DNA from: Bosea sp. BIWAKO-01
Lineage (GTDB): Bacteria > Pseudomonadota > Alphaproteobacteria > Rhizobiales > Beijerinckiaceae
Assembly (NCBI RefSeq): GCF_001748145.1
Contig: NZ_BCQA01000001.1
Coordinates: 434,001-498,000 of the forward strand
DNA: 64,000 nucleotides
Direction: 5' to 3'
Shown here: positions 1 to 9,484 of the stretch, in pieces
Position numbering within the stretch: position 1 is the stretch's first letter
Layout of the letters: each line of letters opens with the position of its first letter
The notes under the pieces: generated by a model
What the model was told of the DNA's origin: nothing
The model's database searches: none
Seen by the model: only the letters and a program-made list of their open reading frames with translations
Translations under genes and position numbers: made by a program

Positions 1-949
1 CATAGCCCTCGCCATCGTCCGGCCCCGAGCATCTGCGGGCATAGTCGCGGTCGCCCGTCGGCCAGAGGCTCGGCATGTCACGCCGCGCCATCGCCATGCC
101 CCAGTGGTAATCGTAGAAGGTGCCGGGGAAATGATAGGCATTGCAGGCGCCGTCGCTTTCGGCGCCGTTATGGGCGTTATGGAAATGGATCGAGATCTCG
201 TTCCGTCCAAAGCCGCCATTCTTGGTCCGGTCGACTGGCAAATCATTGTAGATCCGGGTCAGGATCGGCTCGCCATAGCGTGCCTTGATCAGGATCGGAC
301 GGGCGAGGCCTGTGCGAAGGCCCTCGACATTTCCCGCCTGGCTGGGCTGGCGCGGGCCGAAGGTCCACATCGCAGTCGCGTCCTGGTCCGGCATTTCCGC
401 GCAGAAGCGACTGCCGGAGCCAATCTGTCCAAGGGACAGCAGGTAGCCCTTCTTGGGATAGAGTTCCTCCCAACGCTGATGCGCGAAGAACTCGCCAGGC
501 GGGCGTCCTTCCATCGGCCCGACCCAGGTCACCGGGTTGCGGTAGGCCGCACCGCCGGAATTGCTGAAGTCGGTATGGTAGGAAAGATTCTTCGCCGGCA
601 GTTCCTGCCCCCCCCCAGCGAACTGCCAGGCCGCATCGCCATTCGCCATGCGCTGAAGCGGGACCGGCTTCTGGACCTCGGGCCGGGGCATCGGGTCGTG
701 GAATTTGGCGGCCCCGAAGGTCGGACTGCGCGGCGCCCCGGTCGGCACCTGGGCATAGGCGCTCTGGGCGAAGGGGCTGAGCCCGTTCTTCGCAACCAGC
801 AACCCGCCGGCGGTGAAATAGCCCCAGCGCAGCAGGTCGCGTTTGGTGATCTGCCCCACCGAAAGGGCCTTGACGATATCGAGCCGGTTTTCCAGAGCCC
901 TCTCAGCTTCCTTCAACCGGATGCCAGTGGTCTCGCGCGAAAGATACAT
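1..949 (-). CDS. Multicopper oxidase, C-terminus cut by window edge
   Basis: The minus-strand frame is open from an ATG at 949 to the left edge, giving 316 residues of an unfinished protein. A clear Shine-Dalgarno (GGGGAAGAGG) precedes the ATG. Residues around 240-270 read IHFHNAHNGAESDGACNAYH, with the HxH pattern of a type 2/3 copper site, so a periplasmic copper oxidase is likely. The N-terminus has a KRDLLRWG stretch followed by a hydrophobic segment ending near AQSAYA. This resembles a Tat-type signal with Lys replacing the first Arg. The remaining copper ligands, expected near the C-terminus, lie outside the window, so the substrate cannot be judged. Longer plus-strand frames here are antisense shadows. 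Confidence 0.75.
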   Translation of the reverse strand, partial: MYLSRETTGIRLKEAERALENRLDIVKALSVGQITKRDLLRWGYFTAGGLLVAKNGLSPFAQSAYAQVPTGAPRSPTFGAAKFHDPMPRPEVQKPVPLQRMANGDAAWQFAGGGQELPAKNLSYHTDFSNSGGAAYRNPVTWVGPMEGRPPGEFFAHQRWEELYPKKGYLLSLGQIGSGSRFCAEMPDQDATAMWTFGPRQPSQAGNVEGLRTGLARPILIKARYGEPILTRIYNDLPVDRTKNGGFGRNEISIHFHNAHNGAESDGACNAYHFPGTFYDYHWGMAMARRDMPSLWPTGDRDYARRCSGPDDGEGY

Positions 950-1213
950 ATCCTCTTCCCCTTTTCCGGACTGAACCAAGGCGCGCCTCAACGCTAACCT
1001 TTAGTTCTGCCGGTCGCGGCTCAGTAAGAGGAAAAGGTCTGACCAAGTATGCAACCAAAGTCCCTAGTCCCTGGCGGCTTGTTGCGTGGCATCATACTGA
1101 TCTTCCGCGACAACTGTCGGGATCAAATTAAACCCTTTCGAATTATCGTTCAATACCAACGCTCGGGAATGGGATTCCTGCATCGACCTCGACCACCATT
1201 GATTGCCAAAAAT

Positions 1214-1222
1214 TTATCCACA
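1214..1222 (+). promoter_or_regulatory. Perfect DnaA-box match TTATCCACA
   Basis: The 9-mer equals the consensus DnaA box and sits at the start of the AT-rich stretch. Only one copy is visible, so a replication origin is not supported. DnaA-linked transcriptional control of ppc or the oxidase is possible but unproven. Confidence 0.4.
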
Positions 1223-1267
1223 ATCATATATTTGTAAAAATATATACTATACTATACGTTTAACTTC

Positions 1268-1280
1268 CGAGAAATTCTCG
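1268..1280. promoter_or_regulatory. 13-bp palindrome in AT-rich region
   Basis: CGAGAAATTCTCG has perfect 6-bp arms around a single central A. It lies in the presumed promoter area of ppc and may be an operator. No cognate regulator is identifiable. Confidence 0.3.
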
Positions 1281-1596
1281 ATTAATAGATAAAATTCGAA
1301 ACTGATTCCGCTGCCCCCTACCGTATTTCTGCAATGCGCAGAATATTCATCATCCCACGCACTATCCCATGGCTGCACCCGTCAATGCGCACCCTCGCGT
1401 GGAGCTCGGGCTCGGCTGCCTATGTTCCGGGCAGAGCATCCCGAAGAAAACGCTCGCGGCGAGACCCCGCTGGATAATCACCGTCCTTGCGTTCGATCGG
1501 CTCGGTTGCGCTGCACAATGAAGCTTGGCAAGGCGGCATGAGTCATGCTGCCATGGCCGGGACGCCGCATGTCGGCCCTTTTCCCGCGAGGCACCC

Positions 1597-4374
1597 TTGC
1601 CTGTCACCGCCATCGATCCGCGACCGGATCCGACCACCGGCCCCGCCGACGCCCAAGCCCTGTTCGAGGATATCCGGCTGCTCGGACAGATCCTCGGCGA
1701 CACCGTGCGGCAGCAGGAGGGCGAGCAGACCTTCGAGCTGATCGAGGCGATCAGGCGGCTCTCGGTCACCTTCCAGCGCAAGGCCGATGTCGAGGCGGGT
1801 CGCGACCTCGATACGCTGCTGGCACGATTGAGTCCGAACGAGACCGTTTCGGTCATTCGCGCCTTCACCTATTTTTCGCATCTCGCCAATCTGGCCGAAG
1901 ATTGCCACCAACTCCGCCGGCAAGCCGATCTGGAAGCGGTTGACGCTCATCCCGATGGCAGCCTGGCGCACAGTTTCGACCTGTTCGCGCAGGCCGGGGG
2001 CAGGGCGCCGGCAATCGAACGCGCCCTCTCGCGCAGCCTGGTATCACCCGTGCTCACCGCGCATCCGACCGAGGTTCAGCGCAAGAGCATTCTCGACGCC
2101 GAGCGCACCATTGCCGAGCTGCTCGCGGCCCGGCCGACCCTGCGCGGCGCACGCGCACGCGCCCGCAACGAGACGGCGCTGCGGGCTAGCATCGCCCAGC
2201 TCTGGCAGACGCGACTCCTGCGCTACTCCAAGCTTGCCGTGCGCGACGAAATCGAGAACGTGCTGAGCTATTATCGCGCGACGTTCCTGCACGAGATCCC
2301 GCGCCTCTATGCCGAGCTCGAGGACCTGCTTGGCGCCCGCGTGCCGAGCTTCTTCCGGATGGGAAGCTGGATCGGGGGTGATCGCGACGGCAATCCCAAT
2401 GTCACCGCCGAAACCCTGCTGATGGCGGTTCGCCTCCAGGCCGAGACAGCGTTGCGTCATTACCTGACCGAGGTTCATGAGCTCGGTGCCGAACTGCCGG
2501 TTTCAAACACGCTGGTCGGCAGCACCCAGGCGCTGCGGGACCTTGCCGATCGCTCCGGCGACGACAATCCCCACCGCGCCGACGAACCCTATCGCCGCGC
2601 CCTGATCGGCATCTACGCCCGGCTCGCTGCGACCCTGCGCAAGCTGACCGGCACCGAAGCGCTCCGTCATGCGGTGGCGCCGAGCGCGCCCTATTCGGCG
2701 CCCGCGGATTTCGTGGCCGAGCTGCGCATCGTTGCCGACAGCCTGCAATCCCACCATGGCAGCCTGCTCCTGGGAGCGCGGCTCTCGCCCCTGCTGCGCG
2801 CGGCGGAGGTCTTCGGCTTCCATCTGGCCAGCATCGATTTGCGCCAGAGCTCGGACAAGCACGAGGCGGTCATTGCCGAACTCCTGGCCACGGCTCGCAT
2901 CGAGCCACGCTATGGCTCTCTCACGGAGGACACCAAGCGCGCTTTGCTCCTCTCCCTCCTGGCCGATCCGCGCCCGCTGCGTGTGCGCAACGCCGCCTAC
3001 ACCCCGCAGACCGAGGGAGAGCTTGCAATCTTCGAGGCGGCAAAACAGGTCCGCGCCGATTTCGGAAGCGATGCCATCCGCCACTACATCATCAGCCACA
3101 CCGAAACGGTCAGCGATCTGCTGGAGGTCGTGCTGCTGCAGAAGGAATGCGGCCTGATGGGGTGCACCCTTGCGCCTGGCGAGGCGACGCAGGCCAGTGT
3201 CGAGCTGATCGTGGTCCCGCTATTCGAGACCATCGGCGATCTCCGCGCGGCCGAGCCGATCATGCGCAGCTTCTACGACCAGCCCGGCATCGAGGCGCTG
3301 ATCCGCAATTCCGGCGGCGAGCAGGACATCATGCTCGGCTACTCCGACAGCAACAAGGACGGCGGCTACTTCACATCCAACTGGGAACTCTATCGCGCGT
3401 CGACGGCACTGGTTCGCTTCTACGAGACCAAGCCGGGGCTGACATTGCGGCTGTTCCATGGCCGCGGCGGCACCGTCGGGCGTGGCGGCGGGCCGAGCTA
3501 TCAGGCCATCCTCGCTCAACCGTCCGGCACCGTGAAGGGGCAGATCCGCCTGACCGAGCAGGGCGAAGTGATCAATGCCAAATATGCCAACCCGGAGATC
3601 GGTCGGCGCAACCTGGAAACCCTGCTGGCAGCGACGCTGGAGGCCACCCTGCTGCAGCCGCGTAACGAGGCGGCGCCGGAATTTCTCGACACCGCGGCCG
3701 AACTCTCCGTGCGCAGCATGGCCGCCTATCGGGCGCTGGTCTATGGAACGGCCGGCTTCACCGACTACTTCTATTCAGCCACGCCGATCACCGAGATCGC
3801 GGAGCTGAATATCGGCTCGCGCCCGGCGTCGCGAAAGGCTACTCGCTCGATCGAGGATCTGCGCGCGATCCCCTGGGGGTTCTCATGGGGCCAGAGTCGC
3901 TTGGCCCTGCCCGGCTGGTTCGGTTTCGGCTCCGCGGTCGAGGGCTTCATCGCCGCCGCGCCGGCCGAGCGCATCGCACTGCTGCAGCGCATGAGCGCGC
4001 AGTGGCCATTCTTCCGCACGCTTCTGTCCAATATGGACATGGTCCTGGCCAAGGCCGATCTCGGCATCGCCCGGCGCTACTGCGATCTCGTCCCGGATCG
4101 CGAGCTTGCCCAGCGCATCTTCACCGAGATCGAGGCAGAATGGACCCGGACGGTTCAGGCGATCACGACCATTACCGGCGAAACCCAGCGCCTGGCCGAT
4201 AACCCGGCCCTGGCGCTCTCCATCATCCACCGTTTCCCCTATATCGCCCCGCTCAACCATCTCCAGGTCGAGCTCCTGCGCCGTTGGCGCTCCGGCCAGA
4301 TCGACGAGAAGGCCCGCCGCGGCATCCTGATCTCGATCAACGGCATCGCGGCCGGGCTGCGCAATACCGGGTGA
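1597..4374 (+). CDS. ppc: Phosphoenolpyruvate carboxylase
   Basis: The enzyme carboxylates PEP with bicarbonate to oxaloacetate, the anaplerotic feed to the TCA cycle, in the cytosol. The sequence shows the PEPC signatures: [13 protein letters not shown] near residue 150 (catalytic His), [16 protein letters not shown] and [16 protein letters not shown] near 600-640, and the conserved C-terminal NTG. The frame opens at an ATG at 1525, but the first 24 residues are Cys/His/Arg-rich and unlike the family. A TTG at 1597, preceded by GCGAGG and starting MPVTAIDPR, gives about 925 residues and fits better, so I chose it; the ATG remains possible. The gene converges on wspR, with a hairpin between them. 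Confidence 0.93.
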   Translation: MPVTAIDPRPDPTTGPADAQALFEDIRLLGQILGDTVRQQEGEQTFELIEAIRRLSVTFQRKADVEAGRDLDTLLARLSPNETVSVIRAFTYFSHLANLAEDCHQLRRQADLEAVDAHPDGSLAHSFDLFAQAGGRAPAIERALSRSLVSPVLTAHPTEVQRKSILDAERTIAELLAARPTLRGARARARNETALRASIAQLWQTRLLRYSKLAVRDEIENVLSYYRATFLHEIPRLYAELEDLLGARVPSFFRMGSWIGGDRDGNPNVTAETLLMAVRLQAETALRHYLTEVHELGAELPVSNTLVGSTQALRDLADRSGDDNPHRADEPYRRALIGIYARLAATLRKLTGTEALRHAVAPSAPYSAPADFVAELRIVADSLQSHHGSLLLGARLSPLLRAAEVFGFHLASIDLRQSSDKHEAVIAELLATARIEPRYGSLTEDTKRALLLSLLADPRPLRVRNAAYTPQTEGELAIFEAAKQVRADFGSDAIRHYIISHTETVSDLLEVVLLQKECGLMGCTLAPGEATQASVELIVVPLFETIGDLRAAEPIMRSFYDQPGIEALIRNSGGEQDIMLGYSDSNKDGGYFTSNWELYRASTALVRFYETKPGLTLRLFHGRGGTVGRGGGPSYQAILAQPSGTVKGQIRLTEQGEVINAKYANPEIGRRNLETLLAATLEATLLQPRNEAAPEFLDTAAELSVRSMAAYRALVYGTAGFTDYFYSATPITEIAELNIGSRPASRKATRSIEDLRAIPWGFSWGQSRLALPGWFGFGSAVEGFIAAAPAERIALLQRMSAQWPFFRTLLSNMDMVLAKADLGIARRYCDLVPDRELAQRIFTEIEAEWTRTVQAITTITGETQRLADNPALALSIIHRFPYIAPLNHLQVELLRRWRSGQIDEKARRGILISINGIAAGLRNTG

Positions 4375-4393
4375 GCGGCGCGCCTCGCTCCGA

Positions 4394-4422
4394 TAGCGTC
4401 GCCCCCCGGGACGACGACGCTA
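4394..4422. terminator. Hairpin between convergent ppc and wspR
   Basis: TAGCGTCG and CGACGCTA form 8-bp arms around a 13-nt GC-rich loop. It overlaps the wspR stop codon and lies just past ppc. No clear T-tract follows, so its role as a bidirectional terminator is inferred from position. Confidence 0.45.
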
Positions 4423-5442
4423 CGGCACCGCCGAGATTTCCGACGAGACCGAGCGGTCCCGCCCCTCGTTCTTGGCGCGGAAGAGCGCGAGATCGGCGGC
4501 ATTGACCAGTTTCGCCGGCTCGCCCCCTTCGTGAGGCATCGTCGTTGCCATGCCCACACTGATCGTGACCCGGCCCGTGCCGTGCGCGATGTTCAGATCC
4601 CGCACGCCCTGAACCAGCCGCTCGGCCACGTATCTCGCGCCCTCCTGCGGCACATCCGTCAAAATGACGACGAACTCCTCGCCGCCGAAGCGGGCTGCCA
4701 GGTCCGTCGAGCGGGTGCAGCCGCTCTGGATCACGCTGGCGACCTGTTTCAGCACCTCATCGCCGGCGAGATGGCCATAGGCATCGTTGTAGCGCTTGAA
4801 ATGGTCGACATCGATCATCAGGACAGACAGCGGGTGCTGCGTGCGCAGGCAGCGCTTCCACTCCGCCCCGAGATACTCGTCGAAATAGCGACGGTTCCCC
4901 AGTCCGGTCAGCCCGTCGATCCGCGTCAGGCGCTCGAGCTCGAGATTGACCCGCATCAGCTCGCGCTGGCTTTCGCGCAGCGCCCGATAGGCCTCGTCCC
5001 GCTGGACATGATCGAGATAGGCGCGGGTGTGGTAGCGCACCCGAGCGATCAGTTCGAGCTTGTCGGGAAGCTTGACGAGATAGTCGTTCGCGCCTGCCTG
5101 GAAGGCCTCGCTCTTGGTGGCGGGATCTTCCTTGGTCGAGAGAACGATGACGGGAACATTATGTATCGAGGCGTGCTTGCGATATTGCCGCACCAGATCC
5201 AGCCCGTCGACGCCCGGCATGACGAGATCCTGCAGGATCACGGTCGGCTTCACCTGTTCGGCCACCTTGATCGCCGCCAAGGGGTCGGTGCAGTAGTGGA
5301 AATCGAGATCGGGCTGGTTGGCCAGCGCCCGCCGCACGGCTTCGCAGACCATGACCTGGTCATCGACGAGCAGGATCATGGACATGTAACTATCCGCCGG
5401 CGGGGGCACGGAAGACATGGTGAGGGTCGGTTCGCCTGTCAT
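4420..5442 (-). CDS. wspR: WspR-type response regulator diguanylate cyclase
   Basis: This is the output enzyme of the Wsp pathway, making cyclic di-GMP from two GTP. It has 340 residues. A receiver domain (about 20-140) has the phospho-acceptor Asp72 in VILQDLVMPGVDG. A helical linker (about 145-172) follows, then a GGDEF domain with intact GGEEF at 253-257. The inhibitory I-site RxxD appears as RSTD at 244-247, in the same place as in Pseudomonas WspR. The start at 5442 follows AAGAGG and leaves a 13-bp gap to the wspF stop; an upstream ATG at 5529 would overlap wspF. It is last in the operon, and phosphorylation by the WspE kinase is expected. Confidence 0.93.
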   Translation of the reverse strand: MTGEPTLTMSSVPPPADSYMSMILLVDDQVMVCEAVRRALANQPDLDFHYCTDPLAAIKVAEQVKPTVILQDLVMPGVDGLDLVRQYRKHASIHNVPVIVLSTKEDPATKSEAFQAGANDYLVKLPDKLELIARVRYHTRAYLDHVQRDEAYRALRESQRELMRVNLELERLTRIDGLTGLGNRRYFDEYLGAEWKRCLRTQHPLSVLMIDVDHFKRYNDAYGHLAGDEVLKQVASVIQSGCTRSTDLAARFGGEEFVVILTDVPQEGARYVAERLVQGVRDLNIAHGTGRVTISVGMATTMPHEGGEPAKLVNAADLALFRAKNEGRDRSVSSEISAVP

Positions 5443-5455
5443 CAAGACAACCTCT

Positions 5456-6475
5456 TCAGAACGACTGACGGCACGCCTCGACAAGGCGTGGCGCAATCGC
5501 GGCAAGTGGTAGAATTTCGGAAGCTGCATCGATCGCAGCGGCCGCCTTGGGCATTCCGTAAACGGCGCTCGTCGCCCTGTCCTGTGCCAGGGTCAAGTAT
5601 TTCCTGTCGCGCAGGAGCTTCAACCCGCGGGCGCCGTCCCTGCCCATGCCGGTCAGCAACACCCCCACCAGATCTCCCTGCCACCATTGCGCAACACTTT
5701 CGAAGAACACGTCGACCGATGGCCGGTAGACGTAGTCGCGCGGTTCAGACCTATAGCCCAGGTCATTGCCCGATTTGAAGACCAGGTGATCGCCAGTCGC
5801 TGCAATCAGCACGGTCCCTGGTTCGGGCCTGTCGCCTTCGATGGCAGGGCGCACCGCAAGGCCGGTGTGCTGGCCCAGCCAGCTGGCAAAGCCCGGTACG
5901 AAATGCGCATCGAGATGCTGCACGAGAACGAGCGCAGCCGGAAAACCGCGCGGCAGCCCGGCCAGCAGCGATGCCACGGCAGCAGGTCCCCCCGCCGAAG
6001 CACCGATCGCGATCAACCGCTGCGCCGAGGGTGCGGCTTTGCGGGCCGGAGTCGTCGCCCGGGGGGCTGGGGTGACATCGCGCGAGAGCCTGCCGATCAT
6101 CGCGATCCTGGCAAGCAGCGCCGCCGATTGAGCCTGGGCATTGCCGTCCGCCCCGACGCTGGGAATGTCGACCGCGTCCAATGCGCCATAGCCCATCGCG
6201 TCATAGACGCCGGAGACATTGGCATCGACGCTCGCGGTCACCAGCAGAATGGGACAGGGCGTCTCTGCCATGATCCTCTGGGTCGCCATCACGCCGTCCA
6301 TCTCGGGCATGTTCAGATCCATCAGGATCAGATCCGGCCTGTCGCGTCGGCACGCCTCCACCGCTTCGCGCCCGTTCACCGCGATCCAGGCGACCGCGTG
6401 CTCGGTTGTCGAAACAACGATGCGCCGAAGCAGCTCGACCGCCATCGGCAGATCATTGACGAGGCCGATCCTCAT
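5456..6475 (-). CDS. wspF: WspF, CheB-type receiver methylesterase
   Basis: This chemoreceptor glutamate methylesterase/deamidase should remove methyl groups from WspA and damp signalling. In Pseudomonas, loss of WspF locks WspR on (established). The 339-residue product has a receiver domain (1-120, Asp53 in LILMDLNMPEMDG), a proline/alanine-rich linker (about 133-150) and a CheB catalytic domain. The Ser160 motif GASAGGP, His187 in LVQHLDAHF, and TGMGRDGARG are all intact. The start at 6475 follows AGAGAGG, and a longer frame to 6514 would run into wspE. The gap to wspE is 22 bp, so co-transcription is expected. Confidence 0.93.
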   Translation of the reverse strand: MRIGLVNDLPMAVELLRRIVVSTTEHAVAWIAVNGREAVEACRRDRPDLILMDLNMPEMDGVMATQRIMAETPCPILLVTASVDANVSGVYDAMGYGALDAVDIPSVGADGNAQAQSAALLARIAMIGRLSRDVTPAPRATTPARKAAPSAQRLIAIGASAGGPAAVASLLAGLPRGFPAALVLVQHLDAHFVPGFASWLGQHTGLAVRPAIEGDRPEPGTVLIAATGDHLVFKSGNDLGYRSEPRDYVYRPSVDVFFESVAQWWQGDLVGVLLTGMGRDGARGLKLLRDRKYLTLAQDRATSAVYGMPKAAAAIDAASEILPLAAIAPRLVEACRQSF

Positions 6476-6497
6476 GAACCTCTCTCCGTGCTGCCGC

Positions 6498-8783
6498 TCA
6501 GCCCCATGGTTCACCGATCAGGTCGGCGACGGCATGGATCAACGTTTCGTCGTGGAAACTGCCCTTGGTCAAATAATAGTCCGCACCGGCGTCGAGCCCG
6601 CGGCGGCGGTCTTCTTCCCGATCCTTGTAGGACACGATCATGACCGGCAGGTTCCGAAGCCCGCTATCCTTCTTGATCAGTGTCACGAGCTCGATACCGT
6701 CCATGCGGGGCATGTCGATATCGGTGACCACCAGGTCGAACGGATCGGATCGGACGGCGTTCCAGCCATCGATACCGTCGACCGCGACCTCGACCTCGTA
6801 GCCGTGGTGATCGAGCAGCTTGCGCTCCAGTTCGCGCACGGTGAGTGAATCGTCGACGACCAGGACGCGCTTGCGCCGCTTCTGGCCCACGTTGGCAACC
6901 ACGCGCTCCAGGGTCTTGAGCCTGCCGGTCGAGGCAAGCTTTTCCATCGAGCGGATCAGATCATCGACATCGAGGATCAGGACGGGTGAGCCATCCTCCA
7001 TCAGGGCCGCAGCACTGATGTCCTTGACCTCGGCGAGCCGTGGATCGAGCGGACGGACGACGAGATCACGCTCGCCAAGGAAGAGATCGACGACCATCCC
7101 GTAGGCCTCGCCCCCCTCCCCGACCACGACGACAGCGAGATCGACCGAGTCCGATTGCGGCTCGTCACGCCCCAGGACCTCATGCGCCGTAACCAGTCCG
7201 ACCTGCCGCTCCTCGAAGCGGAAATGTGGCCTGCCCTCGAGGATCTCGATCCGCTCCCGCGGCAGCATCAGCGTCCGCGTGATCCCCGTCAGAGGAAACG
7301 CATAGGGTTCGCCGTCGATCTCGACGAGCAGGGCGCGGATCACCGAGAGCGTCAGCGGCAACTGGAGCTGGAAACGCGTCCCGGCGCCGAGCTCCGACGA
7401 CACGGTCACCTGCCCCCGGACCTGGCGCGCCATCGCCTGCACGGCATCGAGGCCGACGCCGCGTCCGGAAATGTCGCTGACGCTCCCCTTCATCGAGAAG
7501 CCGGGCAGGAACAGGAACTCCAGGAGCTCGGCTTCGCTCAGGCTCTGCGCCGTCTCGGCCGTCGTCAGCCCGCGCCTGCTGGTCGCCCGGCGCAACGCGT
7601 CGAGATCGATCCCGCGGCCATCATCGGCAACGATGATCTGCAACAGCCCGGCATTGTGCCGGGCCTCGAGCTTGATCAGGCCTTCTTCCGCCTTGCCGGC
7701 GGCCCGCCGCTCTTGCGGAGGTTCGAGGCCGTGATCGACGGCGTTGCGCAGGAGATGCCCGAGCGGGGCGTCGAGTTCCTCGAGGATGTCGCGGTCGATG
7801 CTCGTCGAGCCACCGACAATCTCGAGGCGGACCTTCTTGCCGAGCGCCCGCCCGATATCGCGGACGGTCCGCGAAAAATGCCGGACGCCGTCGTCGAAGG
7901 GCCGCATCCGGCTGGCGAGCGTCTCGTCGTAGAGCCGATTGGCGAGATCGGTGGCGCGCCGATCGACGGCATCGAGCTCGTCGAGGCGCTGCGCCAGGAT
8001 GGCCTGGCTCTCCCCAAGCTTGAGCTGCGCCTCGGCGAGCGCCTGCAGGGCCCTGACATCGGTCGTCACCGCCGGCATCGCAGCACGAAGCGCGTCGAAG
8101 CTCTTGGCAAGATCGGTCTGGACGCGCCTGAGGCGCAAGAGCCCATCGTTGAACGGTCTTAGCCGCCGGGCCGACATCAGGGACTCGCCGGCAAGCCCGA
8201 GCAGGCGATTAAGGCTTTCCGCCGTGACACGCACCATGCGGTCCGGCCCCGGACCGCCCGGCGTCTGGGATAGCGCAGGTGCCGATCCGGCAGCCGGCTC
8301 CGGGGCTCGAGCGGGCGGAGCGTCGCTGGAATGATGGCTCTCCGGAGCCGCCGTACGCAGCTCACCATCCGCTTCCGGACCTGAAGCCGAGGAGCCAGAC
8401 TGCTGAAGCGCCTGCGCGAAGCCTGCGATCCTGCGCTGGATCTCCTCTTCGCCGGGTCCCGGCTCAGTGGCGATCGCGGCCAGCAGATCGACGCCCTTCA
8501 GAAGCGCATCGATATGGGCGTGATTGAGCCTCACCTGCCCGCGCTGGGCAGCGACGAAGCACTCCTCCATCTCATGCGCCACCTGCACCGCAGGTGTCAG
8601 ATCGATGATGCGGGCGGCGCCCTTGAGCGAATGGGCGGCGCGCATGCAGGCTTCGAGATGAACGGCCGCGGCAGGATCGCGCTCCAGCGCCAGCAGGCCT
8701 GCTGTCAGCGCCTGCGACTGAGAGTCGAGTTCGGCACGAAACAGGTCCAGCATCGAGAGTTGGCTGAAATCCTCGCCGCTCAT
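6498..8783 (-). CDS. wspE: WspE, hybrid CheA-type histidine kinase with receiver
   Basis: This central kinase of the Wsp complex phosphorylates WspR and WspF. The 761-residue architecture is an N-terminal Hpt domain with His51 in RAAHSLKGAAR, and an acidic/proline-rich linker (about 130-180). Then come dimerisation and HATPase domains with NAVDHGLEPP, DDGRGIDL and GRGVGLDAV, a CheW-like domain (about 480-620) and a C-terminal receiver domain with VVTDIDMPRMDG. All key residues look intact. Its start overlaps the wspD stop by 4 bp (ATGA), indicating translational coupling. Confidence 0.95.
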   Translation of the reverse strand: MSGEDFSQLSMLDLFRAELDSQSQALTAGLLALERDPAAAVHLEACMRAAHSLKGAARIIDLTPAVQVAHEMEECFVAAQRGQVRLNHAHIDALLKGVDLLAAIATEPGPGEEEIQRRIAGFAQALQQSGSSASGPEADGELRTAAPESHHSSDAPPARAPEPAAGSAPALSQTPGGPGPDRMVRVTAESLNRLLGLAGESLMSARRLRPFNDGLLRLRRVQTDLAKSFDALRAAMPAVTTDVRALQALAEAQLKLGESQAILAQRLDELDAVDRRATDLANRLYDETLASRMRPFDDGVRHFSRTVRDIGRALGKKVRLEIVGGSTSIDRDILEELDAPLGHLLRNAVDHGLEPPQERRAAGKAEEGLIKLEARHNAGLLQIIVADDGRGIDLDALRRATSRRGLTTAETAQSLSEAELLEFLFLPGFSMKGSVSDISGRGVGLDAVQAMARQVRGQVTVSSELGAGTRFQLQLPLTLSVIRALLVEIDGEPYAFPLTGITRTLMLPRERIEILEGRPHFRFEERQVGLVTAHEVLGRDEPQSDSVDLAVVVVGEGGEAYGMVVDLFLGERDLVVRPLDPRLAEVKDISAAALMEDGSPVLILDVDDLIRSMEKLASTGRLKTLERVVANVGQKRRKRVLVVDDSLTVRELERKLLDHHGYEVEVAVDGIDGWNAVRSDPFDLVVTDIDMPRMDGIELVTLIKKDSGLRNLPVMIVSYKDREEDRRRGLDAGADYYLTKGSFHDETLIHAVADLIGEPWG

Positions 8784-9484
8784 GCGATACTCCGGTCGAT
8801 CATGGCGAGCAGCGCTGCCTCGTCCAGGCAGCCGACCGTGCGCCCCTGCCAGGACAGCATGGCCCGGATGACGGTCGAGGCCGATTTGCCGATCGTTGCC
8901 GGTACCGCGATCAGGTCGCGCTCCCCATGGGAATGCATGCCGTGCACTTCGTCGACCTCGAAGGCGACCCGCCTCTCATCCCTGCCAATCACGATCAGAC
9001 GGCGAAACACGGCGATCTTGCCACCGCCCGAACTGCGCCCGCCCGTGTTGATGCCGAGGAGCTCCGGCAACGACATGCAGATGAGCAGTTCGCCCCGGAC
9101 ATTGACGATGCCGAGCACTGCGCCGGTCCGGCGATGGGGCAGCGAATGGATGCGGCGCGGTTCGGCAATCTCGTGACAGGTCGTCGTCGGGAGACCGAGC
9201 CATTCCTCCCCCAGACGAAAGAGGACGACGCTGCGAGCCCCATCCTCAGTCTCGGGGCGCCCGGCAGCCTGCGCGAAATGCTGTGCCCATTCCTCGGAAT
9301 AGCCAGCAGGCAAGGGGCGATCGAGCAGACGGCGTGCGATCTCCGCATGGGTCGGGCAGTTCCGGCAATGCAGATGCTCCCGCAATTCCGGGCAGGACCT
9401 GTCCCCGCTGACACCGATCTGGCGCCAGCACTCATTGATGCGCTGTCCCTGCTCCGTCGCTTGCATGCCAGCCGTGACGGACAT
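8780..9484 (-). CDS. wspD: WspD, CheW-like coupling protein
   Basis: This 234-residue scaffold protein couples the WspA receptor to the WspE kinase. The N-terminal third has the conserved cysteine-containing segment typical of WspD (SCPELREHLHCRNCPTH, residues about 30-46). A CheW domain follows (about 85-230), including GLPTTTCHEIAEPRRIH and VLGIVNVRGELLICMSL. The cysteine cluster CPEL/CRNCP could bind a metal, but this is only suggested by spacing. It overlaps wspC and wspE at each end, as in the Pseudomonas operon. Confidence 0.92.
   Translation of the reverse strand: MSVTAGMQATEQGQRINECWRQIGVSGDRSCPELREHLHCRNCPTHAEIARRLLDRPLPAGYSEEWAQHFAQAAGRPETEDGARSVVLFRLGEEWLGLPTTTCHEIAEPRRIHSLPHRRTGAVLGIVNVRGELLICMSLPELLGINTGGRSSGGGKIAVFRRLIVIGRDERRVAFEVDEVHGMHSHGERDLIAVPATIGKSASTVIRAMLSWQGRTVGCLDEAALLAMIDRSIA

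Larger units (their letters stand above)
950..1596. other. Intergenic region between oxidase and ppc, with AT-rich core
   Basis: No convincing gene is seen. A 62-codon plus-strand frame (1049-1237) has no ribosome binding site or recognisable domain. Bases about 1195-1320 are far more AT-rich than the surroundings and contain a DnaA-box-like site, a short palindrome and TATACTAT-like stretches. The segment probably holds the ppc promoter and the divergent oxidase promoter. Confidence 0.5.

Noticed and set aside
104..997. 297-codon plus-strand frame at the left edge
   Set aside because: It is antisense to the multicopper oxidase, which shows real copper-site motifs and a ribosome binding site.
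1195..1320. Chromosomal replication origin
   Set aside because: Only one DnaA box is present and none of the usual origin-linked genes is nearby.
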